Assembly: GCF_030295745.1 (NCBI RefSeq)
Contig: NZ_AP027291.1
Coordinates: forward strand, 2,728,001-2,792,000
Reading direction: 5' to 3'
Origin: Mycolicibacterium sp. TUM20985
Lineage (GTDB): Bacteria > Actinomycetota > Actinomycetes > Mycobacteriales > Mycobacteriaceae
DNA length: 64,000 bases
Shown here: positions 50,990 through 59,679 of the stretch, one piece after another
Layout of the letters: each line of letters opens with the position of its first letter
Numbering within the stretch: the stretch's first letter is position 1
Translations under genes and position numbers: made by a program
The notes under the pieces: model-generated
Seen by the model: the letters and a program-made list of their open reading frames with translations, nothing else
Database searches by the model: none
What the model was told of the DNA's origin: nothing

Positions 50990-52801
50990 ATGGGCGCGAC
51001 CCCAACCCTGCAGAAGGCCCTCAGTCAGCGACAGCTGACGATGATCGCCATCGGCGGCGTCATCGGCGCCGGCCTGTTCGTCGGCTCCGGTGTGGTCATC
51101 GGCGATACCGGACCGGGCGCGTTCATCACCTACGCCCTCGCCGGCGTCCTGATCATCATGGTCATGCGCATGCTGGCGGAAATGGCGGTGGCCAACCCAT
51201 CGACGGGATCGTTCGCCGACTATGCCCGCAACGCCATGGGCAACTGGGCTGGCTTCTCGGTGGGCTGGCTGTACTGGTACTTCTGGGTAATCGTCGTCGG
51301 CTTCGAGGCGATTGCCGGTGCCAAGGTCATCCAGTATTGGATCGACATCCCGCTGTGGTTATCCGCGTTGGTGCTGATGATCCTGATGACCGCGACCAAC
51401 TTGTTCTCCGTGTCCTCGTTCGGAGAGTTCGAGTTCTGGTTCGCGGGCATCAAGGTCGCGGCCATCATCGCCTTCATCGGGCTGGGCGCGCTGTTCGTGC
51501 TGGGGCTGTGGCCGAACAAGTCGATGGACTTCTCGAACCTGTGGAGCCACGGCGGCTTCTTTCCGTTCGGCGCGATGGCGGTGACGGTGGGTGTGGTCAC
51601 GGTGATCTTCTCGATGGTCGGCGCAGAGATCGCCACCATCGCGGCAGCGGAATCGTCGGATCCCGAACGTGCAGTGGCGAAGGCCGCCAATTCGGTGATC
51701 GTGCGCATCGCGGTGTTCTTCGTGGGCTCGGCGTTCCTGTTGGTGACGATCCTGCCGTGGAACGACGACGGGGTGGCCGCATCGCCCTTCGTCGCGGCGT
51801 TCACCGAGATGGGCATCCCCTACGCGGACCACATCATGAACGCCGTCGTCCTGACCGCGGTGCTCAGCTGTCTGAACTCCGGGATGTACACCGCCTCGCG
51901 CATGCTGTTCGTCCTAGCCGCCCGCCGCGAAGCGCCCGCCCAACTCGTCAGCGTGACTCGTCGCGGGGTGCCTGCCGTCGCGATTCTCACGTCCTCGGTG
52001 ATCGGGTTCCTCTGCGTGATCGCCGCGGCGGTCTCACCGGACACCATCTTCGCGTTCCTGCTGAACTCCAGCGGCGCGATCATCCTGTTCGTCTACCTGC
52101 TGATCGCCATCTCCCAGATCGTGCTGCGGCGGCGCACCGAAGACTCGGAGCTCACGGTAAAGATGTGGCTCTTCCCGGTGCTGTCCATCATCACCGCCGT
52201 CGCGATCCTGGCGATCCTGGTGCAGATGTTCGTACAGGGTGGAGGCAACCGGGATGCGTTGATGCTCAGCCTGCTGTCGTGGGCGGTCGTCATCCTGGTC
52301 TACTTCGCGAATCGGTGGTTCATCAACCGTCGTCCCGAGGTCGAGGGCGCGGTCGCAAAGGGACGGCCGCACCGCGTGCTGGTGCTGGCCAATCAGCAGG
52401 TCCAGTCCCAGGAACTGCTCGATGAGTTGCGCCGCATCGACGCCGACAGTGCCACGACCTACTTCGTCGTCGTCCCGGCCAGCCCGATCGAGGCGGGTAC
52501 CGCCGCGTCGCATGGTCCGCTGGACCTTCGGGAGGCGACGCTGAAGGTCGCCCAGCAGCGGCTCGACGGCACCCTGGCGACCCTTCGCACGGAGCACCTC
52601 GATGCCGACGGAGAGATCGGGGACTACCGACCACTGCGGGCCCTCGCCAAGGGCGTGGACTCGTTCCATCCGGACCAGATCGTCATCGCGACGCTGCCCC
52701 CCGAGGATTCGGTGTGGCACCGGTTCGACGTCGTGGACCGCGCCCGGGCGGAGCACGGTGTCCCGGTGACACACGTCGTGGCCGCTCCGGTCGTGGTCTG
52801 A
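50990..52801 (+). CDS. Amino-acid permease with C-terminal soluble (Usp-like) domain
   Basis: Protein of 603 aa. Residues 1-450 form a 12-helix APC-family amino-acid/GABA permease: QLTMIAIGGVIGAGLFVGSG at helix 1, AEMAVANPSTGSFADYA at helix 2-3, NSGMYTASRMLF. Residues about 462-603 form an extra cytoplasmic domain (HRVLVLANQQVQSQELLDEL, YFVVVPASP, HPDQIVIATLPPE) of alpha/beta type, like universal stress proteins. The domain may sense nucleotides. Followed after 12 nt by a two-domain Usp gene. Confidence 0.88.
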   Translation: MGATPTLQKALSQRQLTMIAIGGVIGAGLFVGSGVVIGDTGPGAFITYALAGVLIIMVMRMLAEMAVANPSTGSFADYARNAMGNWAGFSVGWLYWYFWVIVVGFEAIAGAKVIQYWIDIPLWLSALVLMILMTATNLFSVSSFGEFEFWFAGIKVAAIIAFIGLGALFVLGLWPNKSMDFSNLWSHGGFFPFGAMAVTVGVVTVIFSMVGAEIATIAAAESSDPERAVAKAANSVIVRIAVFFVGSAFLLVTILPWNDDGVAASPFVAAFTEMGIPYADHIMNAVVLTAVLSCLNSGMYTASRMLFVLAARREAPAQLVSVTRRGVPAVAILTSSVIGFLCVIAAAVSPDTIFAFLLNSSGAIILFVYLLIAISQIVLRRRTEDSELTVKMWLFPVLSIITAVAILAILVQMFVQGGGNRDALMLSLLSWAVVILVYFANRWFINRRPEVEGAVAKGRPHRVLVLANQQVQSQELLDELRRIDADSATTYFVVVPASPIEAGTAASHGPLDLREATLKVAQQRLDGTLATLRTEHLDADGEIGDYRPLRALAKGVDSFHPDQIVIATLPPEDSVWHRFDVVDRARAEHGVPVTHVVAAPVVV

Positions 52802-52813
52802 GGGATCGCTCCG

Positions 52814-53704
52814 ATGACCATCATCGCCGGTTTCAGTTCGAGCAGACAGGGTCCCGCGCCGCTCAACCTCGCTGCCCAGGTCGCCCGCGGTACGGGCGAC
52901 AAGATCATCGCGACGGCCATCGTCGAACGGCCGTGGCCACCCAAGAACGACCCCGTCGAGAACGAGTACCTGGACTACGTCACCGCGCAGGCCGCACGGT
53001 CGCTCGACCGTGTGGTGGGCGACCTGGCCGACGGTCTCGACATCTCGACCGTGGTCCACCAGTCGACCTCGATTCCCACGGGTTTGATCGAACTGGCGGC
53101 CATGCACCAGGCGCACCTCGTCACGGTCGGGTCGTCGTCGTCGGGTCTGCTGGGCCGGGTGGGCCTCGGCAGCGTGACGGAGAGGCTCGTCCACACCGCG
53201 GCGGTTCCAGTCGCCATCGCGCCTCGCGGTTATGCCCCGGGAACCACGCCGGTGCGTCGACTCAGTGCAGCGTATGGCGGCGAGGCCGACGTGAACGGGC
53301 TCGTTGCGGCGGCTGCCGAACTCGCCAAGGAGTGGTCGGTACCGCTGCGGATCGTGACGTTCGCGGTGCGGCCGGTCCGGGTGTTCGCCGGGTCCATCGA
53401 GACGTCGGCCGAGGACCTCGTCGTGCAGCAGTGGTCGAAGCGGACCTACGACGACATCGTCAAGCAGCTCAACGTCGTTCGCGCCCGCATCCCGGTGCCC
53501 GATGTGGACGTGGTGGTCGGCAGCGGTCACGACTGGCGCGAAGCGGTGGAGGCCGTGCCCTGGCAGGCGGGCGACGTGCTGGTTCTCGGCTCGGGTGCGG
53601 CAGGACCGGCCGCTCACGTCTTCCTCGGCTCGGCCGCTTCGAAGATCCTGCGCCACGCCCCCGTGCCGGTGATGATCCTCCCGCGGCACCAGAGATCGCC
53701 GTAA
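52814..53704 (+). CDS. Universal stress protein, two domains
   Basis: Protein of 296 aa with two Usp domains (about 1-140 and 145-296). The first has the ATP-binding pattern VGSSSSGLLGRVGLGSVTERLV (G-x2-G-x9-G-S) and ends VPVAIAPRG. The second ends VLGSGAAGPAAHVFLGSAASKILRHAPVPVMILPR. Likely binds ATP or a related nucleotide. Immediately downstream of a permease that itself carries a Usp-like domain, so the two probably act together, perhaps controlling amino-acid uptake under stress. Confidence 0.9.
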   Translation: MTIIAGFSSSRQGPAPLNLAAQVARGTGDKIIATAIVERPWPPKNDPVENEYLDYVTAQAARSLDRVVGDLADGLDISTVVHQSTSIPTGLIELAAMHQAHLVTVGSSSSGLLGRVGLGSVTERLVHTAAVPVAIAPRGYAPGTTPVRRLSAAYGGEADVNGLVAAAAELAKEWSVPLRIVTFAVRPVRVFAGSIETSAEDLVVQQWSKRTYDDIVKQLNVVRARIPVPDVDVVVGSGHDWREAVEAVPWQAGDVLVLGSGAAGPAAHVFLGSAASKILRHAPVPVMILPRHQRSP

Positions 53705-53772
53705 CCGGTTGGCATGTGCCTGGTTTACCGAGCGTCGGAGTGGCGTGCCGAGTGCAATCCGGAGTTCGCCGC

Positions 53773-53784
53773 TAGAGTGCCCTC
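53773..53784 (+). promoter_or_regulatory. Leaderless promoter of the SGNH hydrolase gene
   Basis: TAGAGT, 6 nt, then GTG; no Shine-Dalgarno. Confidence 0.55.
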
Positions 53785-54594
53785 GTGGCGGCTGAGTCTT
53801 ACCACCGGTACGTGGCTCTCGGGGACAGTCAGACCGAGGGCCTGTGGGACGGTGACGACACCGCCGGGGTCAGGGGTTTTGCCGACCGACTGGCGGATCG
53901 GCTGGAGGAACTCCACCCCGGCGTCCGCTACGCGAACCTTGCCGTCCGCGGGCGGCGCATCCGTGACGTCCTCGACAATCAGTTGCCCGCGGCCGTCGAG
54001 ATGCACCCCGATCTGATCACCAGCTGCATCGGGATGAACGACGTGACCCGCCCCGGCAAGACCTTCGGATCCGCGCTCGAGGACATCGACCTGCTGCACG
54101 ACCGGCTCGCCGAGACGGGCGCCACGGTCGTGACGACCACGTTTCCCGATCTCGAGCAGATACTGCCGGTGGGCCGCGTGCTCGGCAACCGCGTGGTGGA
54201 GATGAACGCGGTCATCCGGGCGGCGGCGGCACGGCACGGCTTCCGGCTCGTCGACCTCTACGCGGCGGAGTCGATGGGCGATCCGGACGTGTGGAGTGCC
54301 GACCGCGTGCACGGGTCATCCGCGGGGCACCAACTCTTCGCTGCGGCCGCCGCCGAGGCGCTGGAACTGCATGGCAGTAATCATGATTGGGCCGTGTCGA
54401 AACCGGACGTGCTCACGCCGAACGTTCGGTCCCGGATGTACTCCCAGGCGATGTGGACCCAGAATCTGTTGATGCCGTGGATTTGGCGACACCTACGCGG
54501 GCTGTCCAGCGGGAACGACCGCGAGCCCAAGCGGCCGCGGCTGGAACCCGTGGCGGTCGAGTTAGAACCCGAAGCCGCCGAGGCTGTTGAGTAG
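53785..54594 (+). CDS. SGNH/GDSL hydrolase
   Basis: Esterase-type enzyme of 269 aa. Block I GDSQTEG (about residues 12-18, nucleophile Ser), block II around NLAVRGRRI (Gly), block III GMND (Asn), block V DRVHGSSAGHQ (Asp and His) are all present. No signal peptide, so probably cytoplasmic. Substrate unknown: acyl or acetyl esters are usual. The 3' end overlaps the convergent secreted-protein gene by 33 nt. Confidence 0.9.
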   Translation: MAAESYHRYVALGDSQTEGLWDGDDTAGVRGFADRLADRLEELHPGVRYANLAVRGRRIRDVLDNQLPAAVEMHPDLITSCIGMNDVTRPGKTFGSALEDIDLLHDRLAETGATVVTTTFPDLEQILPVGRVLGNRVVEMNAVIRAAAARHGFRLVDLYAAESMGDPDVWSADRVHGSSAGHQLFAAAAAEALELHGSNHDWAVSKPDVLTPNVRSRMYSQAMWTQNLLMPWIWRHLRGLSSGNDREPKRPRLEPVAVELEPEAAEAVE

Positions 54595-54948
54595 GCCCAG
54601 CGGAATCGGGGACTCGCCGTTGCCCAGCGAGGTCATCACACTCGGGCAGAAGGCGGAGATCGCGAGCCCCGTGAACATGGTGGCGGGTCCCAGCGACATG
54701 CCGCCGGCGTCGGCGACCCTCGCGGCGGTGTCGGCCATGTCCTGGCCGGGCTGCGACAGCATCGGGCACACCGATCGGCCGAGTTCGACGGCTTGGCCGG
54801 GATCGACCATGCCGATGCCCGCGGTGCCCAGCGAATCGACGAAGTCGGTGGTGGGGTCGGCGGACGCGGGCGCCGCGGCCACGACGGCGGCGCAGAGGGC
54901 GCCGGTGGCCACCACGGCGAGGCGGGCGGTCAATGATGTGCTGCTCAC
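54562..54948 (-). CDS. Small secreted DUF732-like protein
   Basis: Exported protein of 128 aa. Signal peptide covers about residues 1-31 (ARLAVVATGALCAAVVAAAPASA). Mature part: DPTTDFVDSLGTAGIGMVDPGQAVELGRSVCPML, with a second cysteine in ISAFCPSVM; this spacing fits the DUF732 family of mycobacterial exported proteins. The GTG was chosen because it gives a compact signal peptide. Function unknown. Confidence 0.78.
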   Translation of the reverse strand: MSSTSLTARLAVVATGALCAAVVAAAPASADPTTDFVDSLGTAGIGMVDPGQAVELGRSVCPMLSQPGQDMADTAARVADAGGMSLGPATMFTGLAISAFCPSVMTSLGNGESPIPLGLLNSLGGFGF

Positions 54949-54986
54949 GCCGACGAGAGTACGGCGCAGCGGTGGAATCCGGCCAA

Positions 54987-55550
54987 TCAGACGCCGGTCC
55001 ACACTTCGTCGATCTGGCCGCCCACGTCGATGACCTTCGCCTTCAGGGACTCGGGGCTGTCGATCTCACCGGCCACGTGCTGGGCGATGAAACGTTTGAT
55101 CTCGGCGTCGACGCCGCCCACGATCCGGACCAACTCGGCGCGCAGCGTCGTCGACGTGATGTGGATCGAGATGTCGGACGGGCGAGGCTTCTCGACGTCG
55201 AGCACCAACGCCAGCTCGTTGACGGCGATCGCGGTGGCCTTCAGGGCGATCTCGCCGAAGACCTTGAAGCGGGGCTTGTCGATGCGCAGATCGATGACCA
55301 GTTCGATCTCCAGCGGGATGCGGATGTCGAAGGTGATCACTTCGCCGAGCTCCCGGGTCACCGAAGGATCCTGCACCTTCACCTTCGCGGTGACTTTCGC
55401 GATCTTGCCCGGACCTTGGGCCATCGGGCCCATGGAGAATTCCTCGCCCGCGATCTGCCCGATCGCCGCGCCGACGCGCTGCTCGGTCACCGCGAGCTCG
55501 AAGAACCTGCGGCCGAATTCCTCGTAGGTCATGGTGTCGTAGTCAGACAT
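54987..55550 (-). CDS. Conserved mycobacterial protein of unknown function
   Basis: Protein of 187 aa with no signal peptide or membrane helix. The N-terminus is helical (TYEEFGRRFFELAVTEQRVGAAIGQIAG). The middle is an alternating hydrophobic beta-rich segment (FDIRIPLEIELVIDLRIDKPRFKVFGEIALKATAIAV), reminiscent of lipid- or polymer-binding folds. I do not recognise the family. It is encoded 15 nt from the SnoaL-like gene upstream, so the two are probably cotranscribed. Confidence 0.75.
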   Translation of the reverse strand: MSDYDTMTYEEFGRRFFELAVTEQRVGAAIGQIAGEEFSMGPMAQGPGKIAKVTAKVKVQDPSVTRELGEVITFDIRIPLEIELVIDLRIDKPRFKVFGEIALKATAIAVNELALVLDVEKPRPSDISIHITSTTLRAELVRIVGGVDAEIKRFIAQHVAGEIDSPESLKAKVIDVGGQIDEVWTGV

Positions 55551-55565
55551 GGTCCAGTTACCTTG

Positions 55566-56360
55566 TCACGTCCACTGGTCGTCGGCGAACACTCTCACCG
55601 CTCGGGTTCGCGTCGGTCGGGTGTCGACGTCGGCGAAGAGGATCATCCGGTGACCGTCGCGCTGCACTCTGGCCGCCACGGAGTGCCCGGCCCGAATGAT
55701 CCCGTCCCACTGCGCGCCGTGCAGTCGGGCGACCAGTTCGGAGGTGCCGAGGTGCTCGAGGTCTCCGCCGGTGACGTGCGCGCCGGATAGCCGTCGCTTG
55801 ACGGCTACCTGGTCGCCCGCGCAGGCGTCGTCGAGCAGGCCGGCCACGTGTTGCTTGGCGCGGCTGGTCGCGCCGGCGAAGCCGGCCAGGAACCCCGCCG
55901 TCCCGGTCGCGCCCTGGTTCCGCAGGAGCGCCCGCGAGAGCCGCAGCCCCGCGGGCAGGGCGCCGAAGCCGCTGCGCACGAACTGCCACATCATCGCGGG
56001 GAGTTCCCAATACGCTTGCAGACGATCGATTTTCAGCGATTCGTCGAGGTCGTAACGCAGGATGGCGGGGATCTGCATGGTCACCGACGGACCCATGCGC
56101 ACCTCCAGGGTCAGGTCGCGAATCACCGTCGACCCGCTGACGATGTCGAGATGGCGGTGGAAGGTGATGTCCCGCGGGCCGATGAACGTGTCGTAGAAGC
56201 GTCCGATCTGGGCGCGCCCGCGATGCGGTCGGGAGCCGACGGGATCTTCGATGCGGGCGTCCGCGGCGAACAGGCCGACCCACCCCGCCCGGTCGTGGGC
56301 GCCCGCGGCCAACGGCGACCGTTCGACGGCGGCGATCATCTCGGCCTGGGTTGCGGACAT
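55566..56360 (-). CDS. SnoaL/ketosteroid-isomerase-like protein with second domain
   Basis: Protein of 264 aa. Residues 1-125 are a SnoaL/KSI-type domain (ERSPLAAGAHDRAGWVGLFAADARIEDPVGSRPHRG, FIGPRDITFHRH). Residues about 165-264 look like a second cystatin-like alpha-beta domain (KQHVAGLLDDACAGDQVAVKRRLSG ... RAVRVFADDQWT). Possible lipid or steroid ligand. ATG with GAAGGGG upstream. Likely cotranscribed with the unknown gene downstream. Confidence 0.8.
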   Translation of the reverse strand: MSATQAEMIAAVERSPLAAGAHDRAGWVGLFAADARIEDPVGSRPHRGRAQIGRFYDTFIGPRDITFHRHLDIVSGSTVIRDLTLEVRMGPSVTMQIPAILRYDLDESLKIDRLQAYWELPAMMWQFVRSGFGALPAGLRLSRALLRNQGATGTAGFLAGFAGATSRAKQHVAGLLDDACAGDQVAVKRRLSGAHVTGGDLEHLGTSELVARLHGAQWDGIIRAGHSVAARVQRDGHRMILFADVDTRPTRTRAVRVFADDQWT

Positions 56361-56478
56361 ACCCCTTCACTTACCACCGTCGGTGGCCGCCCGGGAGCGT
56401 CGTGGCGAACTTCGCGTGCGACCTGCACACTGGTGGGATGCGCGTCGGTGTCGAGTCGGCGCAGACGAGGAGCACGTC

Positions 56479-56832
56479 ATGAGCCAGAATCCGTTCGGAA
56501 TCGACCCCGAGGACTTCGACCGCGCGATGCGGGAAGCGAGCGACGGTCTGAAGGACGCCATCGGCCGGCTGGGCAAGCAGGCGGGCTGGGCGACGCTGCT
56601 CGACGAGTTCACCAGGGGCCCGCGGACGAAGTCCGAGCCGGAGACGACGGGCGAGACGGGTGACGGCGTCTGGTCGATCTACACCGTCGACGACGAGGGC
56701 GGCGCCCACATCGAAGAGGTGTACCCGACGGAGCTGGACGCCTTGCGCGCCAACAAGAACAACACCGACGCCGGCCGCAAGGTGCGGTTCCTGCCGTACG
56801 GCATCGCAGTGAGCGTCCTCGACAGCGAGTGA
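56479..56832 (+). CDS. Conserved hypothetical protein
   Basis: Small soluble protein of 117 aa. The N-terminal 45 residues are helical (IDPEDFDRAMREASDGLKDAIGRL), followed by a Thr/Glu-rich linker and a C-terminal half (GVWSIYTVDDEGGAHIEEVYPTELDALRANKNNTDAGRKVRFLPYG) that resembles a WW-like or phage tail-type short beta sheet. Family not recognised. ATG preceded by GAGGAG. The codon use and GC content match the neighbours. Confidence 0.72.
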   Translation: MSQNPFGIDPEDFDRAMREASDGLKDAIGRLGKQAGWATLLDEFTRGPRTKSEPETTGETGDGVWSIYTVDDEGGAHIEEVYPTELDALRANKNNTDAGRKVRFLPYGIAVSVLDSE

Positions 56833-56927
56833 CCCGCGGTAGCGCCTCGATCGAAAGCGCACGGCTCCCCGGCGGAACCCGTTAGGCTTTGCCCGCAACG
56901 TCGGCGTGCTCCAGGAGGCTCATCATC

Positions 56928-57359
56928 ATGTTTCGCGAACTGACGGTCGCCGCGGCGGTCGCCGGGGCGGCCATCGCACTGGCGCCGTCGGCAGTGGCCG
57001 ACCCGGGTCCGATGTTCCCCGACAACCCTGGCCTCTACGACACGTCGGCCACCGACGTGCCCGGCATGCGTTACGACGCCGGCCTCGGTGCGCCGTGTGA
57101 CAACTATCAGCTGTTCACGTTCGGTCGCAGCCGCGGCGGATCGACGGTGGTGTGCCACTACATCCCGAACCAGTGGCCGCCGGTGTACACCGGTTTCTGG
57201 GTGTCGTCGTACCCGCTGAAGGGCGTCCAGGAGATCGGTGCGCCGTGCGATGGCCCCAAGGGTGCCGCTCAGGCGCCCGACGGCCGCCCGATGGTGTGCC
57301 TCGGGGCGCAGGGCTGGCAGCCGGGCACGTTGACCGGAGCCGGGTTCTTCCCCGGCTGA
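56928..57359 (+). CDS. Small secreted protein
   Basis: Exported protein of 143 aa. Signal peptide about residues 1-24 (ELTVAAAVAGAAIALAPSAVA, cleavage before DPGPMF). The mature part has four cysteines (GAPCDNYQ, VVCHYI, GAPCDGPK, MVCLGA) spaced to form two disulphides and is rich in Gly, Pro and Tyr. Similar small secreted proteins are common in mycobacteria; function unknown. AGGAGG lies about 15 nt before the ATG, which is a little far. Confidence 0.78.
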   Translation: MFRELTVAAAVAGAAIALAPSAVADPGPMFPDNPGLYDTSATDVPGMRYDAGLGAPCDNYQLFTFGRSRGGSTVVCHYIPNQWPPVYTGFWVSSYPLKGVQEIGAPCDGPKGAAQAPDGRPMVCLGAQGWQPGTLTGAGFFPG

Positions 57360-57392
57360 TCGAACCGCGGCCATACGGATGTCGCACACCTG

Positions 57393-57406
57393 TATGGTCG
57401 ACTGCC
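57393..57406 (+). promoter_or_regulatory. Leaderless promoter of the acyl-CoA synthetase gene
   Basis: TATGGT, 8 nt, then ATG; no Shine-Dalgarno. Confidence 0.55.
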
Positions 57407-59071
57407 ATGGGTAGTGGGACTAACTTCAATCTCTCCGACGTCTTCGGCACGGTCGCCCAGGCGATCCCGGAGGAGACGTTCCTGGTCTGGCGTGGTCGCC
57501 GGCTGTCCTACGGCGAGGTGGACCGCCGCGTCGAGGGTTTCGCCAATTACTTGACGTCGGTCGGCCTCGGCTGCCACGCCGAACGGGATGCGCTGGCGGG
57601 TCACGAATCCGGGCAGGACCACCTCGGCATCTACCTGCGCAACGGCAACGAGTACCTCGAGGCGATGATCGGCTCGTTTCGGGCCAGGGTTGCGCCGTTC
57701 AACGTCAGCTACCGCTACGTCGAGGACGAGTTGCTCTACCTCCTCACCGACTCGCGGGCCAGGGCGTTGGTGTACCCCGCTGAATTCGCCCCGCGGGTGG
57801 CCGCGATCCGCGACCAACTGCCGGACCTGCGGGTGCTCATCCAGGTCGCCGACCACTCCGGTCATGACCTGCTGCCCGGCACCGTGGACTACGAGACCAT
57901 CCTCGCCACCCCCCGACCCGACGGGGGCTTGCCGACACCGTCGGGCGAGGACCTCTACGTCCTCTACACCGGTGGCACGACCGGCATGCCGAAGGGTGTG
58001 CTCTGGCGTCAGCACGACATCTTCCTGTCCTCGATGGGCGGCCGACCGTGGGGCAGTGAGCAGCCCTTGGCCTCCTACGACGAACTCGCCGACAAGGCGC
58101 GCGCCTCGGCGGGCGCGATGTCGATGATGATGATCCCGCCGTTCATGCACGGCGCCGCCCAGTGGGCGGCCTTCAACGCCGTCACGATGGGCGGCCGGAT
58201 CGTCATCCCCGACGACGTCGAGCGGATGCGGCCGGCCGAGGTGCTGCGGCTGGCCGTCGAGGAGAGGGTGCTCAGCCTGCCGGTGGTCGGCGATGCCATC
58301 GCACGGCCGCTACTCGACGAGATCGAGGCCGGTGACTACGACCTGTCGGGCTTGTTCACCATCACCAACGGCGGTGCCCCGCTGTCTCCGACGGTCCGCG
58401 AGCGCATCCTGGCCGCCCTGCCGCATCTGATGCTGCTCGACGCGGTCGGTGCCTCGGAGTCGGGCGCCCAGATGAGCACCGCGACGACGGCGGGTACCGA
58501 GACCCAGGCGGCCACCTTCACCCCGCAGTCCGACACCGCCGTGGTGTCCGCGGAGCTCGACCGGGTGCTGCAGCCGGGCGAGGGCCGGGGCTGGCTGGCC
58601 CGCCGCGACCTGATTCCGCTGGGGTACCTGGGCGACGAGGCGAAGACGGCCAAGACCTTCCCGACGATCGGTGGGGTGCGCTGGTCGGTGCCGGGTGATC
58701 GAGCGAATGTGTTGCCCGACGGGCGAATTCAGTTGCTCGGCCGTGACTCGGTGACCATCAACTCCGGCGGGGAGAAGATCTTCGTCGAAGAGGTCGAGCG
58801 GGCGATCGCCGCGCATCCCAGCGTGTACGACGTCGTCGTCGTCGGTCGGCCGTCGGATCGGTGGGGCAGCGAGGTGGTCGCCGTGGTGCAGTTCGCGGAG
58901 GGTGCCGAGGCCACCGACGAGGAGCTCGTCGAGGTATGCCGTACCTCGATCGCGCGCTACAAGATCCCGAAGGCGTTCATCACGACGTCGAAGGTGGTGC
59001 GCTCCCCCGCGGGCAAGGCCGACTACCGCTGGGCCAAGGACGTCGCGACCGCCGGCGTCAGGTCCGAGTAG
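57407..59071 (+). CDS. Fatty-acyl-CoA/AMP ligase (FadD-type)
   Basis: Adenylate-forming enzyme of 554 aa that activates a carboxylic acid to its acyl-CoA through an acyl-AMP. P-loop-like motif YTGGTTGMPKGVLW near residue 185. Acyl-adenylate motif AVGASESGAQ and the GDRANVLPDGRIQLLGRDSVTINSGGEKIFVEEVE segment (ATP/AMP binding and hinge). PAGKADYRW near the C-terminus supplies the catalytic lysine. Substrate not predicted; may be fatty or steroid side-chain acids. Runs 49 nt into the convergent next gene. Confidence 0.92.
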   Translation: MGSGTNFNLSDVFGTVAQAIPEETFLVWRGRRLSYGEVDRRVEGFANYLTSVGLGCHAERDALAGHESGQDHLGIYLRNGNEYLEAMIGSFRARVAPFNVSYRYVEDELLYLLTDSRARALVYPAEFAPRVAAIRDQLPDLRVLIQVADHSGHDLLPGTVDYETILATPRPDGGLPTPSGEDLYVLYTGGTTGMPKGVLWRQHDIFLSSMGGRPWGSEQPLASYDELADKARASAGAMSMMMIPPFMHGAAQWAAFNAVTMGGRIVIPDDVERMRPAEVLRLAVEERVLSLPVVGDAIARPLLDEIEAGDYDLSGLFTITNGGAPLSPTVRERILAALPHLMLLDAVGASESGAQMSTATTAGTETQAATFTPQSDTAVVSAELDRVLQPGEGRGWLARRDLIPLGYLGDEAKTAKTFPTIGGVRWSVPGDRANVLPDGRIQLLGRDSVTINSGGEKIFVEEVERAIAAHPSVYDVVVVGRPSDRWGSEVVAVVQFAEGAEATDEELVEVCRTSIARYKIPKAFITTSKVVRSPAGKADYRWAKDVATAGVRSE

Positions 59072-59589
59072 GCGCGGAGGCTGGTCCGGCCACGGAAGGT
59101 CTCCGTGGGGCCGACGGCTTCCGAGAGCCCGAGCGCCGCCAGGGCATGTCCCTTGAACACGCGACCGGCGGAGCTGAGTTCGTGCTCCACGACGTCCAGA
59201 CCGCGCTCGATGCCGTCGGGCCGGCCGTGGCCCCAGATCAGGACCTCGCCGATGCCGCGCTTCATGGCGTGCAAGACGTCCGCCCGCAGCGCCGAGTCGG
59301 CGTTGACGGCCTCGGCGGAGGCGGCCAACGCCACCAACTGAGTGGGTGCTCCGGCGTCGTCGTCGGGTTCCCGCGGCGAGGTGCCCACGCCGAGGATGTG
59401 CAACGGGCGCGGGTCGCCGTCGCCGGTGACCACGACGTTGACGTCCCAGCCCGCCATGGACCGGTCGAAGAGCCAGCCGCCGGCGGAGCGCACCAGGTCG
59501 ACGACGTCGGAGGCAGTGACGTCGAGCAGGTATCTGCCCGGCCCGGTCGAGTTGGTCTTGGTGCTGTCACCAAACGTCCGTGCGCTCAT
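59023..59589 (-). CDS. Conserved mycobacterial protein of unknown function
   Basis: Soluble protein of 188 aa. Alternating sheet/helix pattern (GRYLLDVTASDVVDLVRSAGGWLFDRSMAGWDVNVVV, PLHILGV, LRADVLHAMKRGIGEVLIWGHGRPDG). No family recognised. ATG with AAGAGGTGG at a usable distance, and codon use like its neighbours support that it is real despite its 49-nt overlap with the convergent acyl-CoA ligase gene. Confidence 0.7.
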   Translation of the reverse strand: MSARTFGDSTKTNSTGPGRYLLDVTASDVVDLVRSAGGWLFDRSMAGWDVNVVVTGDGDPRPLHILGVGTSPREPDDDAGAPTQLVALAASAEAVNADSALRADVLHAMKRGIGEVLIWGHGRPDGIERGLDVVEHELSSAGRVFKGHALAALGLSEAVGPTETFRGRTSLRAYSDLTPAVATSLAQR

Positions 59590-59679
59590 CGCATTCCACC
59601 TCTTGGGCTGATCGTGGGGTTGGTCGACCCTACCGCGGCATCAGCCTCGAGCGTGACACTTTTCGAGCGATCTGTAAAG

